Positions 12,958 through 25,010 of a stretch of 64,000 bases of DNA are shown piece after piece. Every line of letters starts with the position of its first letter. The first letter of the stretch is position 1. The position numbers were made by a program, and so were the translations under genes. Under the pieces are notes generated by a model. It was not told the origin of the DNA. It ran no database searches and saw only the letters and a program-made list of their open reading frames with translations. The DNA is from Atherinomorus stipes (lineage: Eukaryota > Chordata > Actinopteri > Atheriniformes > Atherinidae): positions 444,501-508,500 of the forward strand of contig JALJCO010000054.1 of the NCBI GenBank assembly GCA_023101725.1, written 5' to 3'.

Positions 12958-13617
12958 TTTCCTTTAAAGTGACTAGAGGCACGATTAAGAAACGAAACTC
13001 GCGACTGCCGCTTCAAGTAACTGCAGCCACGAGCCAAGCCGTCACGGGAGCGTGCACAAACTGAAGCTATAATGTTGTTTACTAAGCTTTTTCTTCGTAG
13101 TTACACTTTTTAGTGTCTTTCAGTCGATCTGGATCGTTTGTGGTCAAATGACAGGCTTTTCCAGTCCTTCTCAGGAATATTGAAAAATGAGGCGCCTCTG
13201 ATTGGCTCCCTCCCATGAATGTATGAAGGAACCTCCTCCCCCCGCTCTGTGTGTAACAGAGCACATGAACGAACGAGTTTGTTCCGCCATGCTAGCAAAC
13301 AGTTAACAAACTTAGCTTCTCAACTCTGCAGCTACGGTTGCGCCGTCTTCACTTCTAGTGCGGAGGGGAGGGCTACCTGCCTTCTCATGGGCGGGTATAA
13401 ACCCACGTGGGCGATGCCCTTTTCGATGTGACGTGGAAGTGAAAGGCTTTTCCTGATTCGCTCCTTTCTCTGTATTGTTACTATGAATAGGAAACACAGC
13501 CAGTGGAGGTGACGCACAGCTTGCAAGCGCAGCATCTGTATGTAACTAGGGGGGACCCTCCATATTTCAAAAGGAGCAAGTTAGACTGGTTTTCAGTGGA
13601 AGGAGATCTTTAAAGGT
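12958..13617. repeat. Unclassified CpG-richer segment bounded by CTTTAAAG-type ends, probable dispersed repeat
   Basis: It begins with CCTTTAAAGTG and ends with CTTTAAAGGTG, giving short inverted ends. Inside are an inverted CCAAT box (ATTGG near 13200), GGGCGGGTATAAACC at 13389-13403 and the perfect palindrome CCCACGTGGG at 13402-13411. The composition resembles a promoter or the body of a fish dispersed repeat; no protein is recognised. A further repeat-like piece (about 13612-13700) follows directly. Confidence 0.35.
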
Positions 13618-14290
13618 GCCATTACATCAAATTTTACTTTTCTGGGGTTTTGGGGTTATAATATGGTCTGTAGTGCACTGATGAGGCCATGTGAATGTCC
13701 AGAGTGAGTACTGAAGTCCCTGTTTATGGTCTGTCAGCTTTGTTTCTTTTTTCAAAAACAGTTGAATCAGACAGCAGCTTATCATTCTATGGAGCTTTAT
13801 CATCCAACGTAATTCAGTTGCTCCAATCAGAGCACACAATCAAGCAAACAATCAAAATGAAGTCAACTTGGTCTCCGGGTAAAGCTGCATATCATAACAG
13901 CACCCAACTCTTTTACTGAGGAAGGGAGGTCTAGTGCCAAAACAATCCCCCACTGTAAAAAGTGCCATTAGTTTCTTTGGAGTATTTACATATGCAGTAA
14001 TGTCAACTACATGAACTAGTTTTTACTAATGCCATCACTCTTTTTTAAGTTTTTTTGCATCCTTTGTTCTTTCAAAGAATTGACTTTATCCTGCTGCTAA
14101 GTTTGCAAAGCACTGAATGGTTCAGGACAAAAATGCATTCAGAATCTTCTGGTTCACTGACCCCGTTTACATGAGAGTTTTAATTCCTCTTTAATTCAGA
14201 ATAAAAGTTTTGTTTTCCAGCAAAGACCTTGGAATGTCATTTAGGGGTTTCTGTAGAAGCATCAGTGAACTGTGTAAGTGTATCTTTTTT

Positions 14291-14330
14291 TTCTCTCTAC
14301 TCTCTCTCTTTCTCTCTCTCTCTCTTTTCC
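14291..14330. repeat. (CT)n pyrimidine tract
   Basis: Nearly uninterrupted CT dinucleotides within a longer pyrimidine-rich stretch. Confidence 0.85.
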
Positions 14331-14574
14331 TTACTCCTTTCTCTCTGTTTCACTCTGCTTCTGTTAACTTTCTTTTCTTTCATTTTTCTCTTGTCAAGCC
14401 CAGCAAAATGCTGTAAAATGCTGTTATAAACAAATGGTTAATCAAATTAATAAAATGGATATCAAGAGGAGCCTTGTGTTCATAAAGCTCCCCTTGGCAA
14501 AGCAAAACTGTTCAGCACAAAAAGCAACCAGATCATCATTCTGCTTGCTACGATGCTGGACAGGACAAGTAAAG

Positions 14575-14589
14575 AAAAAAAAAAAAAAA
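14575..14589. repeat. A15 homopolymer
   Basis: A run of 15 A, in a segment where CCGTTTACATG (14163) and GACCATGTAAACCC (14628) form partly inverted sequences, suggesting a decayed inverted-repeat element around 14160-14770. Confidence 0.6.
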
Positions 14590-15039
14590 GGATAAAAGTT
14601 AATTACGCTTTAAGAAGATTTTAAAAAAGACCATGTAAACCCATCAATCCGAATAAAAATCTAATTCCAAATAAAACTTATGTTTGAACTAAATGGTTGG
14701 TTTATTCCTTTTTTAATTCTGAATAAAATAATTCCCCCAATATGCAGCCGTTTATTCCAGTCCTAGTTAATTCCTGTCGTTCTGCGTATACTCCTTTCCT
14801 TGTCCTGTTGTAATGACACTTGTTGAAGCACACATGAAACAAGCATTGGACTCGTGCCAGCCAGCAGAATGAAGTAGCATGTTAGCATCAAGCTGCTGCT
14901 ACAAAACTACAATCAAAATACAGTGAAAATCTGTGTTATTCTGTGGTTTTCATTTCGTAGTCGAAACGAAAAGGAACAGGAACCAGCTTCTGTTTACTTC
15001 CGGGTAAACGGACATAAATGCCTCATGTCCGCCCCCTGT

Positions 15040-15105
15040 CCAATCAGAACCCTTCCCAAGCCCCGGACCAAAAGTGGCACAGTACGTGTGCCTGCGTATA
15101 AAAGG
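15040..15105 (+). promoter_or_regulatory. CCAAT box and TATA box with core-promoter spacing
   Basis: CCAATCAG at 15040 is followed 53 bp later by a consensus TATAAAAGG at 15097-15105, in a locally GC-richer sequence. Downstream is a 48-codon open frame from 15118 to its stop at 15262-15264, and then a strong acceptor-like tract (pyrimidines then CTAACAG) ending near 15288. No known gene is recognised, and the far side ends with a transposon-like GCATGAGGCCC (15696). It may be a promoter inside a decayed mobile element. Function is inferred from motif spacing only. Confidence 0.35.
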
Positions 15106-18100
15106 AGATTTTGCAGAATGCTGCAACCTGCGCTGTTTTGGTTGATGGAAACTCAAATTAAAAATTTCCATCAAATATTTCACCTCTTGGCCTCCATCAA
15201 GAGGCTAGTTTTCAAGGACTGTGTTGCTTTTGTTAGACGTCTATACCATTTTCGTATCAAATAAGTTTTATTTTTACTTCTCTAACAGTGCAGCCAACAG
15301 ACACGGCATTTACAGCTCGTGATTTATTCTCTACTGCTCGGCTTTTATCTCCTTCAGCTCTGCTGCTCAGATCTCTCAGTCAGCAGAACCTCCATCTCCG
15401 AATTTGTAAAGTTTCTCTCCTCTGTCTTCAATGCCATTTTTCTGAATGAACACCTGACAAGCGTGGGAAGTCGTGTCCTTATATGGAATCTGGGGCGGTA
15501 ATTATGCAGATTTGCCAATCTCATAAACGCGGGCTCACTTACGCACAGGCAGAATTCATCATGTATACGGGGATCAATTTACACAGTTATCTGAAGTTGA
15601 GAACATTTGTTGAATCTGACGTGGCGCACTCGTAGGAGTCCACGGTTGGACAGAAAGTAAGAGAAAGTTATGTAAAGAATACAAACGTGTTGTTGCATGA
15701 GGCCCATTGTCTTTGCTGCAATGCCCTACTCTCTTTCTGTACATTTGGATTTAATTTAATATACTATTGTTCAGGCAAATGTCTTCCTTTGTGTGTTTTG
15801 TGGCTTTAGCTTTCCTCTGTGTTTGTTCACCCTAACATTTCTGGCCACCTGCATGTTGTTGCTTAATTAAGATTAAGTGTATTTTGTATGAACTATATAA
15901 AAGATCCCATCTTTCCCTTCACTTTGGTCTTTATTTGGTCTGTTTTCCAAGTCTTTATAATCTAACCTTTTGCTTGCCGCTGTTATTCACAACACTGTCT
16001 TTGTTAGTCCCTGTGCTGTTTCAGTTGGTGTTTATTTGGACTGTAATTGGTGGATCTCCATCTGGTTTCTGTTTATTTTATGTTTAATTAAAATTTGTTT
16101 CTACTCTTAGCAGCTTTTCCCTGGGTCCTGTCCTCACATATAACAGTTTGATTAAAAATACAAGAGATGCAGGCATGGTTTGTGTCTCTACAGTACATGA
16201 TGCACTCTCATCTGTGCACATGATACTACCAACTTGTGTCCTAACCTTGTGATGTTGCTTTCACTATTGCTTTCCAAAGATTGATTGATTTCTTGTTGAA
16301 AGTGATCAGTGGCTTATTAACTCTGTATGGTCCCAAGCATTCCAGCGTTCATTAGTGGGACGCTGAGTTTTATTCTCTCTTGTGGTCAACAGTGATCATG
16401 TTGGTTTAGAATTAAAGTCTTGACTGCTGCCTCTATTGGACAGTTGCTGTTGCTCCTTTGACCCTTTAGTATGTTTCCTTTGTCTGTCTGAGCTTTCATG
16501 AGCCTTTCTTAATTTAGCTGCTACAATATTTAATGAGAATTTTGGTTGAGGAAAAGGCAAGCCGTCAACCTTTAGGCTGAAGGTGCTGTGCATTTATACA
16601 CAATCACAATGATGCCTCTGACCGTTAGCACGTCTACATGAGCACCTGTTTTGAGGTAATCCCTCATTTGAGCTGTTTGGCAACCATAAAATGAGACTGG
16701 ATTATGGTCGGTCCTGGTTGTGATCATGTTTTATGATCTGGACCTGTTGCAGGAAATCTTATGTGATATGTTTTTGCTCTGGGAAGTTTAAAGGAGTCAT
16801 CACCCGGAAATCCCACTTCTTCATGTTAAAACGTGTATTGGGGATTATCACGCTTCCACGTTCCGGTTTTGGAAGTTAAACATCTAGTTTCTTTTTGAAG
16901 GATTGACTCAAAATCTAATTGTTGGCGCCTCGCGTTATATATAAAAAAAAAAAAGAAGATATATTTAAAAAATATGTCTTCATTCCGGTTTTGTATGCCG
17001 GTGGGGTAGGTCCGGCATGAAGAAGGGTAGGTTATCAACGAGGTGGAAAGTGGGCTGCGAACAATGCGATGGGTGACGGAAAGGGATACATATTTGTGTG
17101 TATTTATAATGTTTAACGTTCGCTTCTTGCTAGTGGTTAATTCGTTGTTTTATTAAATTTAATGATAATTTGGAATGGAATTTAGAATGAGAACTGGATA
17201 TTAGCGAAAAAGTAATTGACAGAAGTAGATGATGAAGTAGTTTAAGGGCAGCCAAGTAGGTGTGCCTAGGTTGGGGCGAAGGAAAGGCCTTAAGTAATGG
17301 AGAATCACCAGAAGTAACCGTCTGAATGGGTTTCCTTGGGAGGTTGTAGTAGATACGTGGGATACAGAGGGGAGTATGAGAAATGATTCAGTATTTGTAG
17401 GCTGTATGATGAAGCAAGGTGATAGTACCCGAATAATGGCAGGATGGGTGATGGGGGGGAGGGTGGGCAATGAGGGGGGTGTGCCCTTGTGAGGAACAAA
17501 ACAATGTTGTAGTATAAAGATCGGTCGGACGATGGACAGGATCGAAAAGAGGGAGCGGAAGAAAGGGGGGAACCGGAGGGAAGAATTGGAACTCAGTAGG
17601 TCCTTAGAGGCCTGCACTCTAAGACCAATAGGACCTGAAAGCGGCTTCGTCTTAAAGTGCGTGCTCTCTCTTCAAACCAGAATCAGCCACAAGTGCGCGC
17701 TCTCCACAGTACGCAATTTTGTTTTTACTCTGGGGATGACGTGATCCACAGAGGCTGCTAGCTGCTAAGCTAGCCTCTTTAGCACCACCTGAAATCAGCT
17801 GATTACCTGCTGCGGAGTGGCAATTAATGACCAGCTTAGTCAGAGAGGAGGAGAATGATGATGAGAGGGGAAAAAAATGCGTTGTGCTGAGCTGCTTCAG
17901 CAGAAATTGAGCAGTTTTCAGTGCTTTAACAGGGGACTAATCGACCAATGACCAGTGGATTATAGTTATTCTGTGAAGATGTGGAATCAGTAAGTTTTTG
18001 TTTTTGAGAAACTTTATATTTTTTTTAGGAGAAGACAAAAAAATGATGGAAGAGGAAGGTGAAGAAGATATAAAAAGAAAATTCTACATAGAAGTCGAAT

Positions 18101-18237
18101 ATTTATAATAATCAAGAGCCTACCCCTTTAATTTTCAGAATATTATCAATAACCATCGTTTTAAAATATTTATATTTTCTTTTTCGGTATAGAAATATTT
18201 TCTTTATATATATTTATAAAAAAATTTTTTTGTGTTG

Positions 18238-18262
18238 GCGCTTTCGCTTGGAACGCGAAAGC
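18238..18262. repeat. Small hairpin GCTTTCGC / GCGAAAGC
   Basis: Eight-base perfect arms around a 7-nt loop (TTGGAAC), GC-rich inside a very AT-rich flank. Confidence 0.6.
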
Positions 18263-18557
18263 AATAGAGATAATTATTCTTGTGATTTTATCAAAAAAAA
18301 AAAAAAAAAAAAAGAAAAAAGTAAAAATTTTTTTTATAGGGAGAGAGCCTCCATAAGTTCATAACTTTACTTAGAAGATGGGGTTGGTTTGCGTTCCCGA
18401 TCAAATCAAATGAATAGAAATACTAGCTACGCAAAAAAAAAAAATAAATTTATTAAAAGAAAGAGAGAAGAAAGAGGGAGGGGGCCAACAACCGATGCTG
18501 GGATCCCCTACGAGGGAGGGAGGAGGAGGAGGGAGTGGGGGGGGTGGAGTGGGGGGG

Positions 18558-18591
18558 TTGTCCATGTGGACCAGGAGGTCCACATGGACAA
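18558..18591. repeat. Perfect 14-bp inverted repeat with 6-nt loop
   Basis: TTGTCCATGTGGAC at 18558-18571 and GTCCACATGGACAA at 18578-18591 are exact reverse complements separated by CAGGAG. The hairpin abuts a G-rich tract on its left. Confidence 0.95.
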
Positions 18592-19080
18592 GGTCATGCG
18601 TGAAGCATTTTGTATAACAATTTGGATTACATGTATGGATTATTGTACCAGGAGGTGGACGTTTTGGAGGCGGTGATGTCCCTGAAGGAGACCCGAGCGG
18701 AGACACGGGAGCATCCGGTAACCAGCAGGTAGGCTAACTAAGCTAACGGTAGTAACTGCCAGTGGTTTAATCAAAATAAAACAAATGCTATAGCGAGACA
18801 GGGATACACGGTGTTTGGTATAACCGGTCCCTGCCGTGGAAAATGGGGAGTCCCGGTAAGAAAGTTTTTATGATGTCATTACAGAGCAACCTGCTTCAGA
18901 GGTGTTCTGTTCATTATCAGCCTTTGGGGAGGATTTATGAGTTTTGCCGTTTGACTTGTGTTTAATAAGCAGCTCAGAGAGGAATTGAGGCAGAGAGCTA
19001 TGTACTGATGTTGGTGCGGACTGATGCCGCAGACCGGCTGGTTAGTGGAGCTCAGCTTATAGGCGGCGATATTAAACATA

Positions 19081-22000
19081 CACAGAGCAGCTTCAGGCTT
19101 TTGTCTGCGGACCTCTAGCTACCTGACTCCAAGTCTCTTGATAATTTTCCTAATTTTCTCTAGAAAATTGTCACTTCATGATCTGGAGTCAGGGTCCCTG
19201 AAATTAATCTTCTAAAATGTGTTCCAGCTTGTTAATTGTAGTGCAGTGTATCTGGTGATTCCTATTGATTTAATGCAGAGTCAGAGCACAAACCAACCTG
19301 ATGACTTCAAAGCTTAGAGAGCTGCAACATGGCGGTGCTCTTGTCCAAAAAAACATCAAAATTTGCTTTGTTTCTCTTTTATATGCTTATATTTTTCACG
19401 TTTGGTATATAATTATTGATAAGATCAGGACTCAATCTAGTAAATAAAGTTAGGTTGGTTGAACATTTAATTTCCACTTTAAATCATCAACTTGAAGTTA
19501 CAAAGCCTTGGTGCTGTGATGGGCTGTCAGAAGGTATGTTGTGATGCTCCCTCACAATTTAGTATGTGCCTTAAATCCAATTTTTTGAAGCTCAGGCTTT
19601 TTATTCTTACTCTGCGCCTGTGGTGTTTCATTTTTACAGAAATACTAAGGTCTTTTAGCAGTCTCAAGACCACTTGATTATAGACATCTTGCTGCATTTC
19701 TTTATCCATCAAGAACCTGGTTCCCCTTGCACCTGTTGCACTCCTGTTAAATTACTAAGATCCATCCAGTCGTTCTTCATTTTGATTCAAAGAGATGGCA
19801 AGTCCAGCTCTGTCCAAAGGCAACAAGTTATGCAGTGGTTCAGCTAAAACGTACTGTATACTGCACATCCCATAAATTATCTGCTTTTCTGGTGAAAATA
19901 ACAGGTTGTGTTTTTATGTGACTTTCTGCAGTGTGACTATTCCTTTCCTTGGTGAATTGGTTTCCTGGAGTCACTGCACATTAAAGATTTAGCTTTCTGG
20001 CTGCCAAATGTAGCTTTATAATTAGTGTAAGAGTGACATTGATCTTCTCATCCAATTCTCTGATGCAAACGGGCAAAGTTTCCCAAATACCAATCTACTT
20101 TTTAAACTTTGTAAATTTTATTAGACACACAGATCTTTTCAAGAAGGCTTGAGTTATCATAGAAAGGCTGGGGCTGCCTAGAAACATTCAGTTGTGTCCG
20201 CAATACATCAGAAAATTAGGACACAGAAACAAAACATTTTTATGGTGGGAAAAATATGAATGTTTATACAGCAAAAAGAGGCTTAGTAAAGCTGAATAAA
20301 CACTCTTAATCCTTTTACATTTCAAAACATTTTAGCTTGTTCTGCTTTTTTTGTTTGTTTGTGTGAGATGCACTTTTGAGCCGTTTTTTCTTCTGATATC
20401 ATTAGTTTTAACACAAAAATAAGTAGTGCGAGTCCAGTGTTTGTATGTGACATTATACGTCAGTATTCTACTTAATTGGTACAATAACAAACACTAGCTA
20501 GAGCTTATTAGAGACAAAAAAAGCCAAACAAAACATACTGAGGGACAGTTTAAGGAGTTGTGGTTATGCTGATACAAATAAGGCACAGCATGATGTGGAG
20601 CCATAAACATAATACTGAATGTCATACTGTTTCAAACTTAACTTGTACGTGTAATCTAAATATTGTAGACTGAAATGATCAGAACAGTGTCAGCAGTCCA
20701 CATGAGGATCAAACTCAGGCCACTGCAGTGAGGACTCAGTCTTAGTACATGATGCAAATTCTTTAGCATTCTTTAGTGACAAATTTTTGTACCAACAGCA
20801 TGAAAACAACAAAGAGTCAATTAAGAGCTTTGTTGTGGTGGCCAGAAAGGATCTGTTCATCTGAGATTCTACAAACACCTAAAACAGTCCAGTCTCCGGT
20901 GCTCGAGGGGAAGGTGGTAAAGTGGGACAGATGTGAGACGAGATGAACTGTTACTCAGGATGATGAAAGATCTATTTTTAATCACTGCATCGTTCAAACA
21001 TCAGTTTAGTATATTTGCTCGTAGTTTGTATTTGGCTATGTAAAACATGGAATTGCTCTTCCCTGAATGAGCTGCATTGAAAAGTCACACATTTTGTATC
21101 AAGTTATGTGATATTCGAGGCTCTCCTATTACTGTAGTTACAATATCCACTGGTAAAACACAACAGTCAAAGCCATTATAAATATCCCTCCTGTATGTCA
21201 ACACCATACACATGTATTTGCAAAGAAGCCATAAATGCACCTTTATTCCACGCAAACAGGTATTTCTGAAAGAAAAACATAGAAAAATAACTTACAGTAT
21301 GCTGCTGAAGCACATATATGTATGAATACATTCTGAGAGGAATTTATGAGTACTAATGCTGTTGATGCTATGAATAAGTGAAGCTCTGTGTAACAGCTGA
21401 GTGGAGAGACAGCTGTTCTGCCACTGTTGATGGTTCTTGCTGATGACACTTTAAGAGGAGAGAAATATCACAGCTCAGTTTTACTGCCCTCTATGATAGT
21501 TGGCTTTTGAACTGCTCTAGGTTTCATACAGTACTTTCTTCTTGAGCTGTGTGAGGCACTGATTCTGCTCGGTTCTTGTCGTTGGAGCACCGATTAATTT
21601 GCTTTATCTATTATTAACTTATTTATCCACTAAGTCACAGCCAAGTTCTTTTGCTCTGAGCATATAAAGTTGAAAACTTCTGTTGCTTCTGTTCAGCAGA
21701 ATTTGTTTTGTTTGTGATTTGACAACTGAGATTATCAAACAAAACACATTTTCATTTCTTCACTTCACTGAGTATCTCAGTTTCACATCTGGTAAAGTTG
21801 AGTTTTTCTGTTGTTGCATGTTTGTTTGGCTGTGGAGCAACTGATGTTTTTAGATGCAAATAATTATTCACAGCAGCACTGATGCCCAATCATGGATGAG
21901 GACGGGAGTCAAAATCATGTTATTGTTCAGTACGTGCAATTAGAAAAAAACATTACAGACACTGAACATCTGGTGACAATAAAGTCTGTGGACAGTTTGA

Positions 22001-22180
22001 AGCCAAATATACTGTACATCAACTTGATTGCTGTCATTTCTGATACAGTTTGTCTTGTGATTATTCTCAGTCAGAGATGTGGAGCAAGCTCTAACAGTCA
22101 TGGTTTTTTTCATGTTTTTGTACAGTATAGCTGTTGAAACATTGGGACCAGTAGGACAACCTATTCAATGTTGCTAAGCT
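19081..22180. other. Intronic stretch, little recognised
   Basis: Mostly unremarkable AT-rich intron. The only repeat-like patch is about 20690-20760, where the minus strand reads like a decayed tRNA-derived SINE head (GTCCTCACTGCAGTGGCC then GAGTTTGATCC, resembling a B box). That call is weak. Confidence 0.4.
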
Positions 22181-22184
22181 CTTT

Positions 22185-22560
22185 CTTGTCAATGTCAATT
22201 TTATTTATGTAACACATTTACTACAACCCCAGAGTGCTCAATATGCTGTACAATAAAACAATAAAAAACCAAAACACAAACAATAAAAACATTGAGCACA
22301 ATAAACAATCCATAATAAAAACATCATATCCCATAAAAACAAAAATCTAAATAAATGCCAAGTTCAACTGTGTTTCAAAGCCAGAACAAAAAGATGAGTC
22401 TTACAGGGACTTAAAACAAGAAAGTCGTTGAGCATCTCTAAAATGAAGGGGGAGACTATTCCAAAATTTATGACCAGCCACCAAAACTGCTCTGTCACCC
22501 CTGGTTTAAAATGAGCTATATCATCCTTTTTAAATATTCCAAAAACCAACCACAAGCATA
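22185..22560 (-). mobile_element. 3' relic of an L2/CR1-type LINE
   Basis: The plus strand begins with the CAATTTTATTTATGTAACAC type of sequence found at the 3' end of many fish LINE copies, then A-rich stuttering. It then carries the reverse of the C-terminal coding tail (AGACTATTCCAAAATTTATG corresponds to the usual 'WNSLP' neighbourhood). It is short and 5'-truncated. The call rests on recalled family texture. Confidence 0.5.
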
Positions 22561-23199
22561 AGCTAAATATGTTACCCTAGCCATCGCAGTATCTAATTTG
22601 ATGCTAAAGGTTAGTTTTTCTTAGTCTAATTCTCAACATGGAAGTAAAACAGCTGACTGCACTGAACCACTGAAGCTCTCTACATGTAGGGATGCTCATT
22701 TTATGATGTCACCTCGAAACAGTCACAGATTCTGATGGGTCACAGATTTTGGTCCAACACTGCCGGCATCGCAACTTCACGTGGATAGATATTTGTAAAC
22801 AGGAGGTCAGGGTGGAAGGCCTATTTCACCCAGTACAACAAAAAGTGTTTCTGAGCAGAATTACCAACTCTGGCTTTAAGGATGTTTTAAGGATGGATTG
22901 GAAAACCTCCAGGAGGCGTTTGGTAGGACACCTCAGAGTTCTGACCGGAGCATGTTGGTGTAGTTCTGACAAATAAGATGGAGCTATATGATTTAGAGCA
23001 AGGGTGTTGATATGGAAGATTTTTATTTTTATGTCTTTGTGCACATTTCAATGATAATTGCCCTACAAAACTGCTTTATATAAGTTGCTTTGAGAATATA
23101 ACTCGCTCTGAGAAAACAACTTGTTGTGAGAAGTATAAATTGCTTTGGGAATCAACTTAGTTTGGAATACCATTCTTATCAGACCAAGAGCTGCTAAGG

Positions 23200-23530
23200 G
23201 GGGGCGCCTAGCTGCTGGGCCTTGCCCGCCTGGCAGGTATGCAGCCTGAACTTAATAAAACAGTGTGCATCTTGCAACCGGGTTAGAGTCTGCTGTGGGA
23301 TCTGGCCAATCGCCCAGCCCGCTGATACTTTTTGCTTCACCCGGACTGTTGGGCTCTCCAGTCTTCGTGCTATGGTAAGCAATTTTTATGTATCAGCTCT
23401 TGAAACAGATTGCTGTATCTGTTTGTGACTGATTGTGGGGAATAAAGAGCACGTTATTCTAGCAAAGTCACTGTCTTGTGTTGTCATTGTGTCCGCGCCG
23501 ATCTGTCACGATCCTGCAATAAAGTAAAAT
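23200..23530 (+). mobile_element. Candidate solo LTR or LTR-like fragment
   Basis: A GC-richer block contains two AATAAA-type signals at useful positions (ACTTAATAAAAC near 23252 and GGGAATAAAGAGC near 23439), followed by a GT-rich segment (CTTGTGTTGTCATTGTGTCC). This is the order of R-U5 in many retroviral-type LTRs. No matching second LTR, primer-binding site or internal genes are seen, and no convincing TG...CA ends or target duplication could be fixed. An unrelated repeat is possible. Confidence 0.3.
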
Positions 23531-23541
23531 CTGGATTAAAA

Positions 23542-23746
23542 CAGGTGTCCAGCTACCAGTACCCGAGGGCCACAATTCTGCTAGTTTTCTTTGCCTCCCC
23601 AACACACCTGACTCAAATGAATGGAGCATTATGTAGAACTTCATTGGCTATTGGATTCATTTAATTTGAGTCAGGTGTGTTGGAGCAGGGAGGCATAGAA
23701 AACCTGCAGGACAGTGGCCCTCGAGGACCAACTCTGGACACCCCTG
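23542..23746. mobile_element. Palindromic hAT-type MITE, copy 1
   Basis: The 205-bp sequence folds on itself. The left half contains GAGGGCCACAATTCTGC and CACACCTGACTCAAATGAAT; the right half contains their complements (AATTTGAGTCAGGTGTGTTGGAG, CAGTGGCCCTCGAGGACC). It starts CAGGTGTCC and ends GGACACCCCTG. A second copy lies at 54703-54916 with a near-perfect 8-bp duplication. The duplication here is poor, so this copy is older or its left end is altered. Confidence 0.75.
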
Positions 23747-23835
23747 GTTTACATATTCAAAAACAAGTTATAAAATCTTAAACTGGATCCTAAGTAGATC
23801 TTTGTTCAACAAAAATATGTTTTGTTTTTTTTTTA

Positions 23836-24311
23836 AAGACCCACAATGAAACTTTTAGCATTTTCTCAGTGACGCGCCCCCTATTGGTGGCTAAACTAGG
23901 CTTCATCTTACATCGTAACGTACTGTGAACTCATTCCAGCCAGAAAAAGACTTATCTAAAAGTCTTATCTTGACTCTTGTTCTGTCCCTTCCTCTCTTTC
24001 TTTTCCTCTATTCCTCCAGCAATGTTTCCTTGCTTTTCTTTGCTGAATCCAACATGATGGGCGTTCGCAACACCCGCTGTGTTCAGTCTGGTTCATGTCT
24101 GTTTGCTAGTACATGATGCAGTGCACAACCAAAAGTTGGCTGCAACGTCACGGCCCTGTTTTAGATGTAAAAGTTACATAGTGCAGTTTCTGAGCCTCGG
24201 GACGCTGCTGGGCAGTGATGGCTCAAAAATGCACATAATGAATGTTGGTGTGCCATAAAAATGAGTCAGAAACGCATATTTTTAAGGTCTAAAAGTTACA
24301 TTGTGGGTCTT
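23836..24311. mobile_element. 476-bp TIR element (MITE) with TTA target duplication, copy 1
   Basis: The left end AAGACCCACAATG and the reverse complement of the right end match over about 23 bases with one mismatch. The element is flanked by TTA on both sides (23833-23835, 24312-24314), as expected for PIF/Harbinger-type insertion. It has no coding capacity. A truncated sister copy is at 31016-31388. Tc1-type insertion at TA is the alternative. Confidence 0.75.
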
Positions 24312-24837
24312 TTACAAACAAAAACATGCAGTGGTATCTTAAAAAGACTAATTTTGGATGCTATCTTGATAGTTTAAATGCATTGCATATCCAAATAAAA
24401 AAAGAAAGAAAAATATATCTACTTATTTTCATACTCACTATTCATCATCTGATACTCAAGACTGATAAATGATGCAGCTTTATCTCCTTTCAATTTAGAT
24501 TAAATGTACATTTAATTTAGACTGATTGTTTACATTATGCATTTCATCTCTTCCCTGCCATCGTTTCATTCTTCATGTTCCACTTTACCTCTGAGTCATT
24601 GGGTTACAGACTGTTAAGACACACTCATTGTGTCAAGGAGCCAAATAGTACTTTGCAAAATAGCACCTTGCAGCTTGCTAAATAGATCATAGAAGTCATT
24701 TGATCAATATATCTACTGCTTGTGACCTTGGTGATACATTTTAAGACAGAAAGCCTTGGACTCCACATTAGACAGACCCACAAGCACACAAACTGCACAA
24801 ATGCAGACAAGGAAAAGCAGTCGGGAAAAGAGCAATC

Positions 24838-25010
24838 CTTCGCTTTATCAATCAATCCATCTGTTTTTTATACCTGGTTAATCCAATTTATGCTTGGGGG
24901 GAGCTGGAGCCTTTCTCAGTTGCTACTGGGCGAGAGGAAGGGTACACGACGGATGGATCAGCAGTCCATCACAGGACCAACACAGCGACAAACCAGACAA
25001 ACAACCATGC
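24838..25010 (+). repeat. Dispersed fish repeat ('GGAGCC...GGGTACAC...' family)
   Basis: It contains AGCTGGAGCCTTTCTCAG, GGGCGAGAGGAAGGGTACAC and CAGTCCATCACAGGACCAAC, the recognisable order of a very abundant fish repeat that is often associated with retroelement 3' regions. It is degenerate. Confidence 0.55.

Larger units (their letters stand above)
16750..19080. other. Compositionally odd segment: purine-rich blocks, CpG patches, homopolymers
   Basis: It contains a G/A-rich block (about 17400-17600), a CpG-bearing block (17630-17830), AT/A-run sequence (18000-18350, including about 20 A near 18293-18314), then a G-rich block at 18475-18557 next to a perfect hairpin. At 18648-18726 the plus strand has an open stretch reading QEVDVLEAVMSLKETRAE, ending at a donor-like CAG|GTAGGC. 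No family is recognised. It could be a decayed retroelement, an unannotated exon or poorly resolved assembly. Confidence 0.3.
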
